Origin: Physella acuta
Lineage: Eukaryota > Mollusca > Gastropoda > Physidae
Assembly (NCBI RefSeq): GCF_028476545.1
Contig: NW_026731654.1
Coordinates: forward strand, 62,001 to 126,000
Length of the DNA stretch: 64,000 bases
Direction: 5' to 3'
Shown here: positions 46,432-57,200 of the stretch, piece after piece
Numbering within the stretch: position 1 is the first letter of the stretch
How the letters are laid out: the number at the start of each line of letters is the position of its first letter
Notes under the pieces: generated by a model
Databases searched by the model: none
Told to the model about the DNA's origin: nothing
What the model saw: only the letters and a program-made list of their open reading frames with translations
Program-made: the position numbers and the translations under genes

Positions 46432-47544
46432 ATGTCAGTGATAGTAAATCCAACACAGGAAGTGGATTTAAGAGCATGGGCGGATGAGAGCAGAGAGTTT
46501 GTGATATCAAACTCCATGTTGAGTGTTTTAATGCTGGCACTAAGCGTGATTCTCCACGGGGTGATATCTCTAGCAGGCGTCTTGTCCAACAGCGTCAACG
46601 TGCTCGTCTTCATTAGACTTGGTCTCAAGGACAGCATGAGTGTTGGACTTTGGGCGTTATCTTTCACAGATCTTCTGGTGTCTTCTTTACAGCTGGGGTC
46701 GTGCGTTGCTTACTGTGTTGCTTATGTGTACCCATACGGGCTAATCGATACTTGGCTTGTGGGCAGCTATTTTTTTGGTTGGCCCAGGTACATTTGCTAT
46801 TTAATATCATGCTGGATAACTACCATCATTGCTATAGAACGGTGGTATTGTGTTGTGTATCCGTTTAGCGTAAAGCAGATGTTTACAAAAACAAGATGTG
46901 TCTTAGCTGTTATTTCAGCTTATGTTATCCATTTTTCTATATTTATTCCTGTGCTAGTTTACAACACATTTGAATGGGTTTCGTACCCTACTGGGCTAAA
47001 AGACCAAAACGGAACTAATATTTATTTCATGCAAATGCAAATTTTAATCACGGAGAAATCTGCAAATATGGAAAATATAAGTGATTTTATAAATGATGTA
47101 TTCTTGTCGCTGCCATCACAGGCGTTAATACTAATCTGTACATTTTGGATGGTCATAGCCCTAAACGCGTCATCTAGAGTTAGAATTCTTGAAAAAAACA
47201 ATCAGAAAGCTGGAGCTCATCGCAATAAAAATAATCTTTCAACACGCGAGAGGCGTCTAGTGAAAGTCGTCGTCATCCTAGCGATAATCCAGACCGTTTG
47301 TAACATCCCGCGGTACCTGGCTGAGGCTGTGCATCACCTACTGCCTGGGGTGACGATGGGAGCCTACAGAAATCTGGACACATTCCAGTATGAGTTGACC
47401 TACATCTGTAGCTCCTTTTGTTGCGCTAGTAATATCTTTGTGTACCTGGCAATGAATGACAAATTTAGACACCATTTTCAGGTTGTTTTCTGTTTCAGTA
47501 TGTCATTCTTTTCATCATTTCATTTTTCGGGAAGTAGATATTGA
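46432..47544 (+). CDS. Chemosensory receptor-like GPCR 5
   Basis: 370 residues from ATG 46432. 7TM layout with LSNSVNVLVF, LSFTDLL, IAIERWYCVVYPF, TM6 RERRLVKVVVILAIIQTVCN and TM7 ASNIFVYL. ECL2 has an NGT glycosylation site. The C-terminal tail is longer and richer in Phe and Ser than in its neighbours (FCFSMSFFSSFHFSGSRY). Third member of the tandem subfamily with receptors 3 and 4, same orientation. The conserved block is 46568-46654. Confidence 0.92.
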   Translation: MSVIVNPTQEVDLRAWADESREFVISNSMLSVLMLALSVILHGVISLAGVLSNSVNVLVFIRLGLKDSMSVGLWALSFTDLLVSSLQLGSCVAYCVAYVYPYGLIDTWLVGSYFFGWPRYICYLISCWITTIIAIERWYCVVYPFSVKQMFTKTRCVLAVISAYVIHFSIFIPVLVYNTFEWVSYPTGLKDQNGTNIYFMQMQILITEKSANMENISDFINDVFLSLPSQALILICTFWMVIALNASSRVRILEKNNQKAGAHRNKNNLSTRERRLVKVVVILAIIQTVCNIPRYLAEAVHHLLPGVTMGAYRNLDTFQYELTYICSSFCCASNIFVYLAMNDKFRHHFQVVFCFSMSFFSSFHFSGSRY

Positions 47545-48171
47545 ATAGTGCATAGATGTATCTATCCATATACAACCAAAACTCAGTTTGTTACATGTTT
47601 GTATATTTTTTTTTTTAAATGTTGTTTTGTTTGTCTGTTTGGTTACAGGAGAGAATCAGCACTATTAGTAGAGCTGTGAAATACGTATTTAGGTAGAAAA
47701 TAATGTTCTTTTAAAAAAAAAATATTAAACACAAATTATTTTTAAGTCGTTAATTAATTAATCACTTTAATTATAAAAGTTCAGAATAATGACTTTACAT
47801 ATAGTGACGTCACATAATTCCAATACTTGTTACAACAATATTGGCTCCATTCATGTTGCCCATTCGAAAGTTTAACGCATTATAAATCTAAATTTTCTGT
47901 CGGCTATAGCTTTAACGATACGTCCGTTTGCTATTTTTATTAGGTTCCAACACTATTATCAATTTTCAACAGTTCTTTTAATTTGAGTATACAATAAATT
48001 TCTCTAGATGTACAGATAAGTTGTCGAAGAGAGGAAAGTAGAACCTAGCTAGCTCAAAAATCTAGGTCATACCAAAATTAATTAGTTAAAAATAAAAATA
48101 AAATAAAATTTCAATGAACTATTGAGTTTCTTTAACAAACTATGTTAGTCCTTAAATATTTGATTTTTTAA
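47545..48171. other. 3' flank of receptor 5
   Basis: AT-rich; nothing recognised. Confidence 0.4.
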
Positions 48172-48430
48172 AAATGCATAAAAAACGTTTACATAACAAG
48201 CTTTTATGTAATAATGCACTAAAAAGTAGAAAATAAATTATAGACTACTATTTAAATAACTAGAAAGAAAAGCGTGGCTCACTTTAGTATCTTTTGGATA
48301 CCTTTACTAATGTTAAGGAAGACACCCACGCTTTTCTTTATAGTTATTTAAATAGTAGTCTAAAATTTATTTTCTACTTTTTAGTGCATTATTACATAAA
48401 AGCTTGTTATTAAAACGTTTTTTATGAATT
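48172..48430. repeat. Fold-back repeat with ~105-bp arms
   Basis: Left arm 48172-48277 and right arm 48326-48430 are near-perfect inverted repeats (AACAAGCTTTTATGTAATAA and its complement; AAAAGCGTGG and CCACGCTTTT) around a 48-bp loop. RNA from it would form a long hairpin. A copy of the right arm only lies near 54400-54530. Confidence 0.88.
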
Positions 48431-48800
48431 TTTTTTTCAGTACTTTACGTGTTTTATGTACAATAGAGTTACATGACTAAAAACCCTTGCGTGACGACTG
48501 AACGTAATGGCGCAGCTATTGAACGTGATGACGCGTGTGGTGTGGTTGGATAGACATGCCTACTAATTCGGTCCAAATTATAATTAATTCATAAACAAAT
48601 TAATTAGGCATCCAATTAAGTCAAATTTAAATTCAAATTTCATTGTCTTCATGTCTTGACCCACGTACCAACTGTGAATCGTATCGGTCAAGTAGAAGTG
48701 TCCGAATTTTCGCTCCGGCGTTTCGATCTAGACAGACTGACGACTGACGACAGTGGAATCAAGTTAAATAAAAGCTTGTAAAAAACTTTGCTTTTTAGCT
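48431..48800 (+). repeat. Dispersed repeat shared with 54.5-54.86 kb
   Basis: Shared phrases with 54540-54855 include ACAATAGAGTT.CATGACTA, ATGTCTTGAC, ACGTACCAACT, GGCGTTTCGATCTA and AAGTTAAATAAAAG. The fold-back lies at its left end in both places. Confidence 0.65.
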
Positions 48801-48885
48801 GCAAGAATCATCTAATACGAAAATACACGGGATTTATCAATCTAGGTTCTAGATCTAGAGCTACAGAAAAACTAGACTTAAAATA

Positions 48886-49536
48886 AACCGGGAGTGATCT
48901 CCCCTAAACTTTCTCGAATATTCTTATATAACTCGGAATATAGACATGATTTTTAATTACTTAAACTTTTAAAAATAGAATAGCATCTCATAGAAAAAAA
49001 GAATTGCGCACCCAGAGAACGCCAAATAAAGATGTGCATAATAGTGCGCAATATTATTAGTACTTTATAAATTTAAATGCGTTTTTTGAGAAATCGGAAA
49101 TAGCGTACATTAGTAATTCCTGTCAACGGGCATTACTCAAAATTTGACAGAAGGTAGAGAATTAGATCTTTTACTTAAATGTGAAATTTCATTTATCTAT
49201 CTGAAATAGTACTCAAGTTATAGGCTTTTGAAAAATTCAAAGTAGAAAAAGTACCACTTCCGGTTATTGGAAATCGCTCAAAAGTTGATACGGATCTACG
49301 ATTTTGATAAAATACTTATATATGAAATTTCATCAACCTAATTGTAACGGTACTCAAGTTATCGTGTTTACACACAGACAGACACACAGACACACAGACA
49401 TACGGACAAGATTGCAAAATTATTTTTTTTTTCCGTATCAGTGAGGTGTAAAACGTCGAGATTTGTAAAAATCTCGATTTATTTTTGCACGATTACAAGA
49501 CTTTCTCTATACTTCGTATATACGAGAAAGTAAAAA
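48886..49536 (+). repeat. ~650-bp hairpin-ended repeat, copy 5
   Basis: Starts ACCGGGAGTGATCTCCCC. It ends with ACTTTCTCTATACTTCGTAT then ATACGAGAAAGT, a terminal hairpin whose outer arms ACTTTCTC and GAGAAAGT pair perfectly. The best-preserved copy. Confidence 0.88.
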
Positions 49537-49969
49537 CAACTAGCCAGCCGTAGATTCTACATCTAGCTCTAGGTCTTTCTATATCTAGAATCTATGCCAA
49601 TAATGAGTTTCTATACTCAACTATTTCAGACTTTAATTATTTTATATAAATCTTTGTTTGTTTAGCTCTGGAATTGGCTAATTTGGGCTATAATTTAATT
49701 TGAAATAAAATTGCCTAACTGAAGTTTCTTACTTTGCCGTCTCTAAGTAAATAATAGGATTGAATCTCCATCTAATGGGATGTATCCATATAGCTAAGAT
49801 GTTAGTTTAATAGTTACCATGCGGGTGGTGTGGGTCCGAAACACAACACGACAAAGTTGTTTTTTTTTCATTTTTTTTTAGATGTTAATGATAAAGCTAA
49901 AGTGATAGTCAAGTCAGACTCATGCTCGGCCGAAATCGGGGTTTTAAAACGATAAAAACATGTTGCCTG
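49537..49969. other. Intergenic
   Basis: Nothing recognised. Confidence 0.4.
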
Positions 49970-50085
49970 AGACTTGGCAGGTGAAATAGAGTTGGGCATG
50001 TGTAGAGTTAACCTGTGAATTCAGCATATGAAGGGGTAGTGTGGTCAGACACATGCTCATCAGAAATTGGTATTTTAAATGACAA
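49970..50085 (-). repeat. SINE body fragment
   Basis: GCAGGTGAAATAGAGTTGGG, CAGCATATGAAGGGGTAGTG and TGGTCAGACACATGCTC match the complement of the SINE body. Confidence 0.6.
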
Positions 50086-50588
50086 AAACATGTCTGAGGT
50101 GAGACGTCTTTTTGAATATGGAGTCTGTTGTTGTTTTTTTTGCTGGTAGTCTAGTTAACATTAAATTTGCAGACAGTTTTCGTATTTAAAAAAGTTATAT
50201 TTCTACAGTTTGTTCTTATTTTCATTGTTCTTTGACATGACTTTTTTTTCCCACGTTTTCTTTAACTTGCTTTCGCCTCTGTTTGTTTTTTTATATGTTT
50301 TTCCAATCAAATCTTGCGATCGAAATTTCGGGCACTTCCCAGTTAGCTAGCGTGCTGAAATTTTCAGGGAAGCTTTGTTTCGGATGACAATAGAATATTC
50401 AACTGTTATTATTACTAAATTGATCCGTGGAAACATTTTATTGATCAGTTTATACCCCTATATAATTGTACAAAAAACGTGGGGAAAAAGGGACATAACC
50501 CAGTAACTGTAATTTGATGAAAACAAGGTTCGGTACTCTCCCTCTTTATGCTTACTGAGTAGTTGTCACGCGGTGTTTGTCTACAAAC
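50086..50588. other. Intergenic with CCACGTTTT inverted motifs
   Basis: TTTTTTTTCCCACGTTTTC (50245-50263) and AAAAAACGTGGGGAAAAAGG (50471-50490) are inverted copies. Nothing gene-like. Confidence 0.4.
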
Positions 50589-50589
50589 A

Positions 50590-50619
50590 ACCAGAACGTA
50601 ACAACTGGTGGCCAGTATG
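50590..50619 (+). mobile_element. Scrap of the 23-kb LTR element family
   Basis: CCAGAACGTAACAACTGGTG and GCCAGTATG match exactly the junction of 5' LTR end and primer-binding region of the element at 23127. Nothing else of the element is visible here. Confidence 0.7.
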
Positions 50620-50624
50620 GGGGA

Positions 50625-50760
50625 GACGATATGGTCGAGTGGTTAAGCACACGATTGCTAACCCACTCGACACGGGTTCAAATCTATGTGTTCTAGTCAG
50701 TAACGTATTCACACAACGTGTTTTTTACGAGTTGTCTTTTTACGAGTTGTCTTCGTTTAC
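50625..50760 (+). repeat. tRNA-Ser(GCU)-like SINE head
   Basis: GACGATATGGTCGAGTGGTT (A-box), GATTGCTAACCC (GCU) and ACGGGTTCAAATC (B-box) resemble tRNA-Ser(GCU). No matching acceptor stem closes it, so a SINE head or tRNA pseudogene rather than a working tRNA. Confidence 0.65.
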
Positions 50761-50949
50761 TCAAAAAAAAAAGTGAAAAGATAAAATCGATAGCAAGATT
50801 TCAATGCAAACAAACAGACAAAGACTAAAAAGTAGAAAATAATAATCATTAAAAAAGTTTAAAAAAAACCCACGTTTTCTGATTGAACTAAAAAGTAGAA
50901 AATAAATGCTATACATCACAATAATGCAAGCGATCACTCTACTATAAGC

Positions 50950-51091
50950 GATGAAAAACGTGGGGCGCCGTGATTTTCTTACAGTTTCTAATACTGTTGA
51001 CTCTCTACAAGCTCCCTAATAAAAGTCAATAGTATTATCTAATCAATAGTAATATAACTTTTACTTCGGCGCCCCACGTTTTTCACGGTAT
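50950..51091. repeat. Inverted repeat near the TPR gene end
   Basis: TGAAAAACGTGGGGCGCCG (50952-50970) pairs with CGGCGCCCCACGTTTTTCA (51067-51085). Inner parts (TAATACTGTTGAC and GTCAATAGTATTA) also pair. It lies ~200 bp beyond the stop of the minus-strand TPR gene and could be in its 3' UTR. Confidence 0.8.
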
Positions 51092-51286
51092 TATTTAAAT
51101 CTACACATATGTTAGCTTTCCATAGAAAATTGTCAGAAAATTCTTGAGTTTAAGTTTAAGTACTAATTTAAAACATTAAATCTTTTTGATATTTCAGTTG
51201 AAAGTTTAGCTCCAGGTCTGAAATTATTCCATTGTCCGCGCAGCGTTTTAACTGCTTGCAGATTCCGAGCTCATTTCGCTGCTTAT

Positions 51287-52129
51287 CTATGAAGTCGTTG
51301 GTAAATCATAATCTCTTCTAACCAACTTACAAAACATCTTCATGATGATTTCGATGTTCTCATCTAAATTTATATTAGAAGCTTGCAACATGCAATCGAC
51401 GACTTCAGCAGACAGAACCAGATTAGGTCGATCTATTAGTGAGGTTGGCAACTTCGCTGTTTCGTCTTTCACCACTGTTAAAATATGTTGTGGTTTATTT
51501 GAGCTTCTGTTGGATAACACTGTAGCATTTATGATAAATATAAACGAGTTATCCTCGGATGTAGTGCCGTGTAACTCAGGGTGGGATGATTCCTCTTCTG
51601 TTTTACTTCTTGTATAGTTTGATGATAGTTGCGGTTCAGTGTCAACAACAAAAATGGCCACTGTTGACTTAGAAAGTGCATTTTGCAAAGATTCGAAAAG
51701 CTGTTCACCATACTGGCCTATTTCATGGCCGCGTTTAACTCCAATCCCGTAATTAAGACTAATTATTTCCTTCATTAAGCCAGAAACTTTGTCCGACCAG
51801 CTCCCTCGTACAGGCATGTCATCATCGATGATATCCTCTACAATTATAACTCTTATGTCCTCTTGATTTGAACACGCATCTTCATCAGATTGCAATCTGC
51901 TTGAGGGTTGAGGCCTCTCTTCAAGTGTATTGGAAGCATATTCTTCTTGAAACATATTCAACCAAACAGGATCTTTACCTTTAGGAGATATTTGCAGACT
52001 AAGTCTAGCTTGATGTAACATTACATCTTGATACACTTTGCTAGATTGCCATGTTACTTCATACTTCTCACCGAAGCGAATTTTTACCATATCAAGAAAG
52101 TTTTTGCTTGCTATCTGGACAAGCGTCAA
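51287..52129 (-). CDS. TIR-like C-terminal part of the TPR protein
   Basis: About 280 codons open on the minus strand, in the frame next to the TPR part; no ATG lies at its left edge, so it is a continuation, not a separate gene. Residues ~91-240 have the TIR pattern: beta strand IRVIIVEDI with DDD after it, helix W-S-D-K-V-S-G-L-M-K-E-I, strand YGIGVKR, BB-loop-like GHEIGQYG, helix LFESLQNALSKS, strand TVAIFVVD, then FIFIINATVLS and HILTVVKDETAKLPTSL. No catalytic Glu of NAD-cleaving TIR domains could be placed with confidence. A role in immune signalling is inferred from the fold only. Confidence 0.7.
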   Translation of the reverse strand: MTLVQIASKNFLDMVKIRFGEKYEVTWQSSKVYQDVMLHQARLSLQISPKGKDPVWLNMFQEEYASNTLEERPQPSSRLQSDEDACSNQEDIRVIIVEDIIDDDMPVRGSWSDKVSGLMKEIISLNYGIGVKRGHEIGQYGEQLFESLQNALSKSTVAIFVVDTEPQLSSNYTRSKTEEESSHPELHGTTSEDNSFIFIINATVLSNRSSNKPQHILTVVKDETAKLPTSLIDRPNLVLSAEVVDCMLQASNINLDENIEIIMKMFCKLVRRDYDLPTTS

Positions 52130-53714
52130 ACTTGTAAGTCTCAGTTAAATCGTGGAAAGATTCCCATAAAATTGTAGCGCAGTGTTTAAATTCAGGAACA
52201 CTAACAGCTATTTGTGTGGCTAAACGAATAGCCTTCATATAGTGCTTCTCGCTATCAGACTGAAGCATGTTTCTCCCTTCCGGTAGTTCAGCTTGTTTAG
52301 CAGCAAGACCGCGAATAGATCCGTATAAATCATACATTGTAACAAGACTTAACTTCTTGAACAAGTCACGTTCCCCAATTTGATAAAACGCGATCATTTC
52401 TTTACAATTTTCTATCGCCTTTGCGTAACTTTGATTTCTCGCTAGAAAAATCACGAGATCTTGATGTGCTTTTACGTTCAATTTCCGATTTATTTTAACA
52501 GCTTTAATCAAATTTTCTTCGGCAAGTTTTGTGTATTTATTATCGGCACTGAAGTGAAGAAAATCACGCTTCCTGATTTTCAAAAGCCGCTGCAAACGTA
52601 TTTCAGCCACAGTTGATATCGTTGTTTCTGGTTTTTTGGGGGTTTTGATTTGTGATTTTGCGCGTTCTATTTCCTCTTGTATTGCTTGTTTTATGTACGT
52701 GAGACCTAGTTGATGGTACGCTCGAGAAGTCGGTCGTATTTCAATAGCTTTTTTAAACAAATCGATAGCCTTCGGTCTCAGTTCGGTATATGTCTTTAAA
52801 ACTGAGCCAACCATTTTTAAAACTCTCTCGTTGGAATTGGTTATTTCTAGCGCTTTAAAACAGAGTTGTTTCCAGGATATATCGCCAAGTAGGTCCCGCC
52901 ATATTTCAGTCCCCACCATCCTGTTGTCCTTAGATCTATCACGTGACCGGAAGTACGCAAGCTCCGCAATGGCCGCGGCCCTGATGTTTGGATCAGCAGC
53001 AGTGGTACCCAGAAAATGTAGGCGTGTTGCCGCCTCCACGGCAAAGTTATCCGGTTCTATTTTTTCTTGAGGCAGCAAAGACACTTTGTTGAAGCACAAC
53101 CTTCTGTAAACAAGAGCCAACTGAAACTGAACCTTCTCGTCTAACTGTATTTTGGAAGAAACTAACGTCAGAATGTTTATACAACTAAGAAAATATTTCC
53201 CACCACCAAATCTGCGGTAAGCGTATGATTGTTCAATAAGTGACTCAAGTTTCATTCGTTCATATTCTTCTTCTTGTTTTAACTCTTTAAGTCTTGCATT
53301 AACTCTGAAAGATTCGTTTATTTCTTCAGTTAGAAAACACAAAAACGCTGAGTTAGCCAAAGCCGTGAGATTATCCGGATGATTATTTCGGATTTTTGTA
53401 TTAGTTTCGATAGCCTTGTCATGCTTATCTAGCACATAATAAACCAGGGTTAAAAGATTTTCTTTCCAAATTTCTTTTTCGAACTCCTTGTCATCGTTTT
53501 TATCTTCAAGATCGGCCATCAAATTCTCAAAAGCATTTTTTATCACTACTGGTCTGTGTGTGGTGGGGGATTCGCCAGCGCCGATTAGATCACTTAGATC
53601 GACACAACCGATGTTAAATGAACATGGGAACTCCTGCATTTGTTTTTCAAACTCATTTAGGGACTTTTCTTTACTCGCTTCACTTCTGAAGTCTACCAAG
53701 ATTGTAGACTGCAT
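52092..53714 (-). CDS. TPR-rich protein, IFIT/TTC22-like
   Basis: 540 codons from ATG 53714. Helix pairs typical of tetratricopeptide repeats: LVYYVLDKHDKAIETNTKI plus DNLTALANSAFLCFL (~90-130), KAIDLFKKAIEIRP plus AYHQLGLTYIKQAI (~315-345), LAEENLIKAVKINRKLN plus AHQDLVIFLARN (~397-427) and SYAKAIENCKEMIAFY (~429-444). The likely role is a cytosolic scaffold or RNA/protein-binding solenoid. It shows no introns. The frame ends at a 5-base A-run (52101-52105, T on plus); one extra A would join it to the TIR-like frame that overlaps it. This is either a real frameshift, giving a truncated or decaying gene, or a homopolymer sequencing error. Confidence 0.85.
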   Translation of the reverse strand: MQSTILVDFRSEASKEKSLNEFEKQMQEFPCSFNIGCVDLSDLIGAGESPTTHRPVVIKNAFENLMADLEDKNDDKEFEKEIWKENLLTLVYYVLDKHDKAIETNTKIRNNHPDNLTALANSAFLCFLTEEINESFRVNARLKELKQEEEYERMKLESLIEQSYAYRRFGGGKYFLSCINILTLVSSKIQLDEKVQFQLALVYRRLCFNKVSLLPQEKIEPDNFAVEAATRLHFLGTTAADPNIRAAAIAELAYFRSRDRSKDNRMVGTEIWRDLLGDISWKQLCFKALEITNSNERVLKMVGSVLKTYTELRPKAIDLFKKAIEIRPTSRAYHQLGLTYIKQAIQEEIERAKSQIKTPKKPETTISTVAEIRLQRLLKIRKRDFLHFSADNKYTKLAEENLIKAVKINRKLNVKAHQDLVIFLARNQSYAKAIENCKEMIAFYQIGERDLFKKLSLVTMYDLYGSIRGLAAKQAELPEGRNMLQSDSEKHYMKAIRLATQIAVSVPEFKHCATILWESFHDLTETYKFDACPDSKQKLS

Positions 53715-53801
53715 TTTAAATGCGGTAAACTGTAGACAGAGTTGTAAACGTAAATCAGAATTATACTATATACATTAACTATATATATATATATATATAT
53801 G

Positions 53802-53850
<49 letters not shown>
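53715..53850. promoter_or_regulatory. Upstream region of the TPR-TIR gene with (TA)n tract
   Basis: A (TA)n microsatellite (53779-53850) starts 65 bp from the ATG, in the likely promoter or 5' UTR. No other motif is clear. Confidence 0.4.
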
Positions 53851-53854
<4 letters not shown>

Positions 53855-54094
53855 AAATCATTATAGTATAATAGTAAAGCTTACGGACAGTTAAGCTTTT
53901 CTATTTTTCTTTAAACTATGCTTTAAAAATTGGTAACTTTCTTTCCCTTTTTTTACAAGATTGTACTTAATTCACAACGTTCGTTTGTTTGTGGATTTGT
54001 GGCAAATCGTTTAAATCAGTTTTGACCCACCCCTAATGCAGCGATTTCATTCAAACTTCATAGGTAGGCTTTTTTTGGTAACAATGCAATGTAA
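53851..54094. other. Intergenic
   Basis: Nothing recognised. Confidence 0.4.
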
Positions 54095-54170
54095 GTAAGT
54101 AAGTAAAGTTCCGTTTCAAACCTGACGGTCTATAGGGCAAGTGAAGTAGAGTTCAGGGGCAGACAAATGT
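54095..54170 (-). repeat. SINE end fragment
   Basis: AAAGTTCCGTTTCAAACCTG and GGGCAAGTGAAGTAGAGTTC match the complement of the SINE end. Confidence 0.6.
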
Positions 54171-54259
54171 ATTATAGAAATCTAGCTACTAATAGGATTT
54201 TGCGCAAATACTTTTAGTCCTAGCCTACATAAATCTAGTGTTTGATCTAATTTTTTTTT

Positions 54260-54860
54260 TATTTCTCGTATTCTGAATATACGGATCGTGTTGCAAGCAT
54301 TAAGGAAAAAACGAAAAACAAAATTTAAAAACGAACAACTCAGATAATTAGATCTTTTACTTTATTATCTATTGGATGCCTTTAGTAATATTTAGGAAGC
54401 GATCCTCGCTTTTTTATAGTTATATAAATTGTAGTGTATTATTATATATTTTAAGAAATTTATTTATTTTCTACTTTAAGTGCATAATTACATAAAAGCC
54501 TGTTATTAAAATGTTTTTATTAATTTTTTTTCAGTTCTTTACATTTTTAAAATTTACAATAGAGTTGCATGACTAAAAACCACTGCACACCTAATGAACA
54601 TGATAACGCGTGTGTAATAGTGCGGAATAGTTGGGTAAGACTGCCTACTAATTTGGTCAAAATTTTAATTACTTCATAAAAAAATTAATTTAGCAACCAA
54701 TTAAGTCACGTTTAGTGTCATGTTGCATTGTTTTCATGTCTTGACCACGTACCAACTATGAACCGAATCTGTCAGTTAGTTGTGCCCGAACTTTCGCTCG
54801 GGCGTTTCGATCTATACTGACGACAGATATAGAGAGTTAAATAAAAGTTAACTTGCTTCC
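54260..54860 (+). repeat. Composite repeat, second copy of the 48.2-48.8 kb family
   Basis: A worn start resembling the hairpin-ended repeat (TTTCTCGTATTCTGAATATA, ATTAGATCTTTTACTT) runs into the right arm of the fold-back (about 54400-54530) and the shared body through GTTAAATAAAAGTTAA. The left arm of the fold-back is absent. Confidence 0.55.
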
Positions 54861-55130
54861 GTCTGTCGGTCCGTACATCCATCCACGACCGAACTGCCCA
54901 TCACGTCAAAACCGAGAGGTTCGATGCAATGGGTACAAAGCAAAGCCTAGGCCTACCCTTACATGTCTATCGGCTAGTAATATGGATGAGACATATTAAT
55001 TTCTCCTTCTGTTTCATTCTCCCCTGTTAAAGAGCTATGCCTCGGCCGGTAGTGAAAGCCTACTTGATAGTGTATTGTATGCTTTTAAGAACTTAAATCA
55101 ACCGTTACGGATAGCAAGCCCTGTCAGGGG
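54861..55130. other. Intergenic
   Basis: Nothing recognised. Confidence 0.4.
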
Positions 55131-55391
55131 GGTGCGGACTGCACCGGGTGACACTATTTAGGGGGGTGACACCAAGGCAAAAAATAGTAAAATATATAGA
55201 GAAAAATGTGAGGGGGGTGCAAATCGAAAATTTGAGGGGGGGGGGGGGGGTGCAAATCGAAAGTTTGAGGGGGGTGGAAATCGAAAATTGAAAGTTTGTC
55301 CCCGGGAAGAGTCGCTACGCCTCTGGGGGGGGGGGGGGTGACACCATTAAGTTCCGCACCGGGTGACACCCGACCTCGCTACGCCACTGGT
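55131..55391. repeat. GGGTGACACC repeat, copy 2, with nested MITE part
   Basis: Outer phrases CACCGGGTGACACTATTTAG and GGTGACACCCGACC match 9258-9592. Between them, 55204-55325 carries the inverted end of the 26.7-kb C-rich MITE (GAGTCGCTACGCCTCTGG and repeated GGGTGCAAATCGAAA). The far end CTCGCTACGCCACTG is hAT-like. Confidence 0.6.
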
Positions 55392-55735
55392 TCTGTACTA
55401 TTATATAGCCACTGTACCTTCGTTTGTGTACTTACTATCTTATGTGTAGATAGTATTTAACTCTTTTAGCTTTAACGCGCATTTGATTGACTTAGTCTTG
55501 TTTTTAAACCGTTTAAATTACATGTTGCGCTACGCACTAGATATATTCTAGCAGTTAGATAAGCCTTGCGGGTCGTACTTGCAGTCACATTGATTTACTG
55601 TCACTTATTGATTTTGCTTGCTTTATCGATCGGTTTCTCCTCGTTTCTTCCTCCGTTGCTTGATACTACATTTTAACAGTTCTTTAAACAACACAAGTAC
55701 TAATCCGACGCCATGTTGCTCAAATTATTATAATT
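55392..55735. other. Intergenic
   Basis: Nothing recognised. Confidence 0.4.
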
Positions 55736-55796
55736 TTGGTTATTACTATTGCGGTCATTATGATTATTAAAAGCAGTAGTAGTTATATAATTATTG

Positions 55797-56020
<224 letters not shown>

Positions 56021-56409
56021 TCTAATTAAACTAATAATTATATAATATAGTGTTTATCATTATGATTATTATTATTAGCATTATGTGCTTGAAAATTGAT
56101 GTTCTACACATCTGTTTTCATATATTAATACAATATAATAACCAGTACCCCTAAGCGATGTGTTAATAAAATTTTAAAAGACAAACATAATTTAGTGGAA
56201 AAAATTTACTGAAAGTCTGCAACACAACTGATTTTCTGGCCAACGCCCAAACAAAATGTATTATCGGCGTTGAAGCACGAAACAGCATATTAGTTTCAGT
56301 TTTAAAAATAGATACTGGGAATTCTAGGTTCTGTTTTACGTATATTCCTGCATCTTCTTCGTTTTTATTTTTAGTTTTGTAAGGGATTCCCACCACCACA
56401 ACTACGTAT
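56021..56409. other. Intergenic
   Basis: Nothing recognised. A 78-codon minus-strand frame (56163-56399) shows no family features. Confidence 0.4.
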
Positions 56410-56645
56410 TACGTGACATCTTTGTAAGAGTCATATAGGCCTGTTTTTCTTTCTGGATTTGCTTCCTCAGCCATTTGGCTATCCCAATAACAAACTACAA
56501 AGAAGCAGTTGTTTGATGTTGAAGCTGTCTCTCCTAGATGAGTGGCTGTCCCCAGCTATCGAGCCTTATCTGGCCAGGTTCGAACTCGGGGCTTCTCGGT
56601 TCAGCAAACCTTGAGCTTAACCGACCCTGTTACGACGTCATCAAT
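56410..56645 (-). repeat. tRNA-Ser-derived SINE, second family, copy 2
   Basis: Body AACAAACTACAAAGAAGCAG and GTTGTTTGATG, then B-box complement CCAGGTTCGAACTCGGGGC and head GCAAACCTTGAGCTTAACCG. Collinear with 30440-30655. Confidence 0.7.

Positions 56646-57200
<555 letters not shown>

Noticed and set aside
50625-50697. Functional tRNA-Ser gene
   Set aside because: A and B boxes are present but no acceptor stem closes and the variable arm is wrong; it fits a SINE head.
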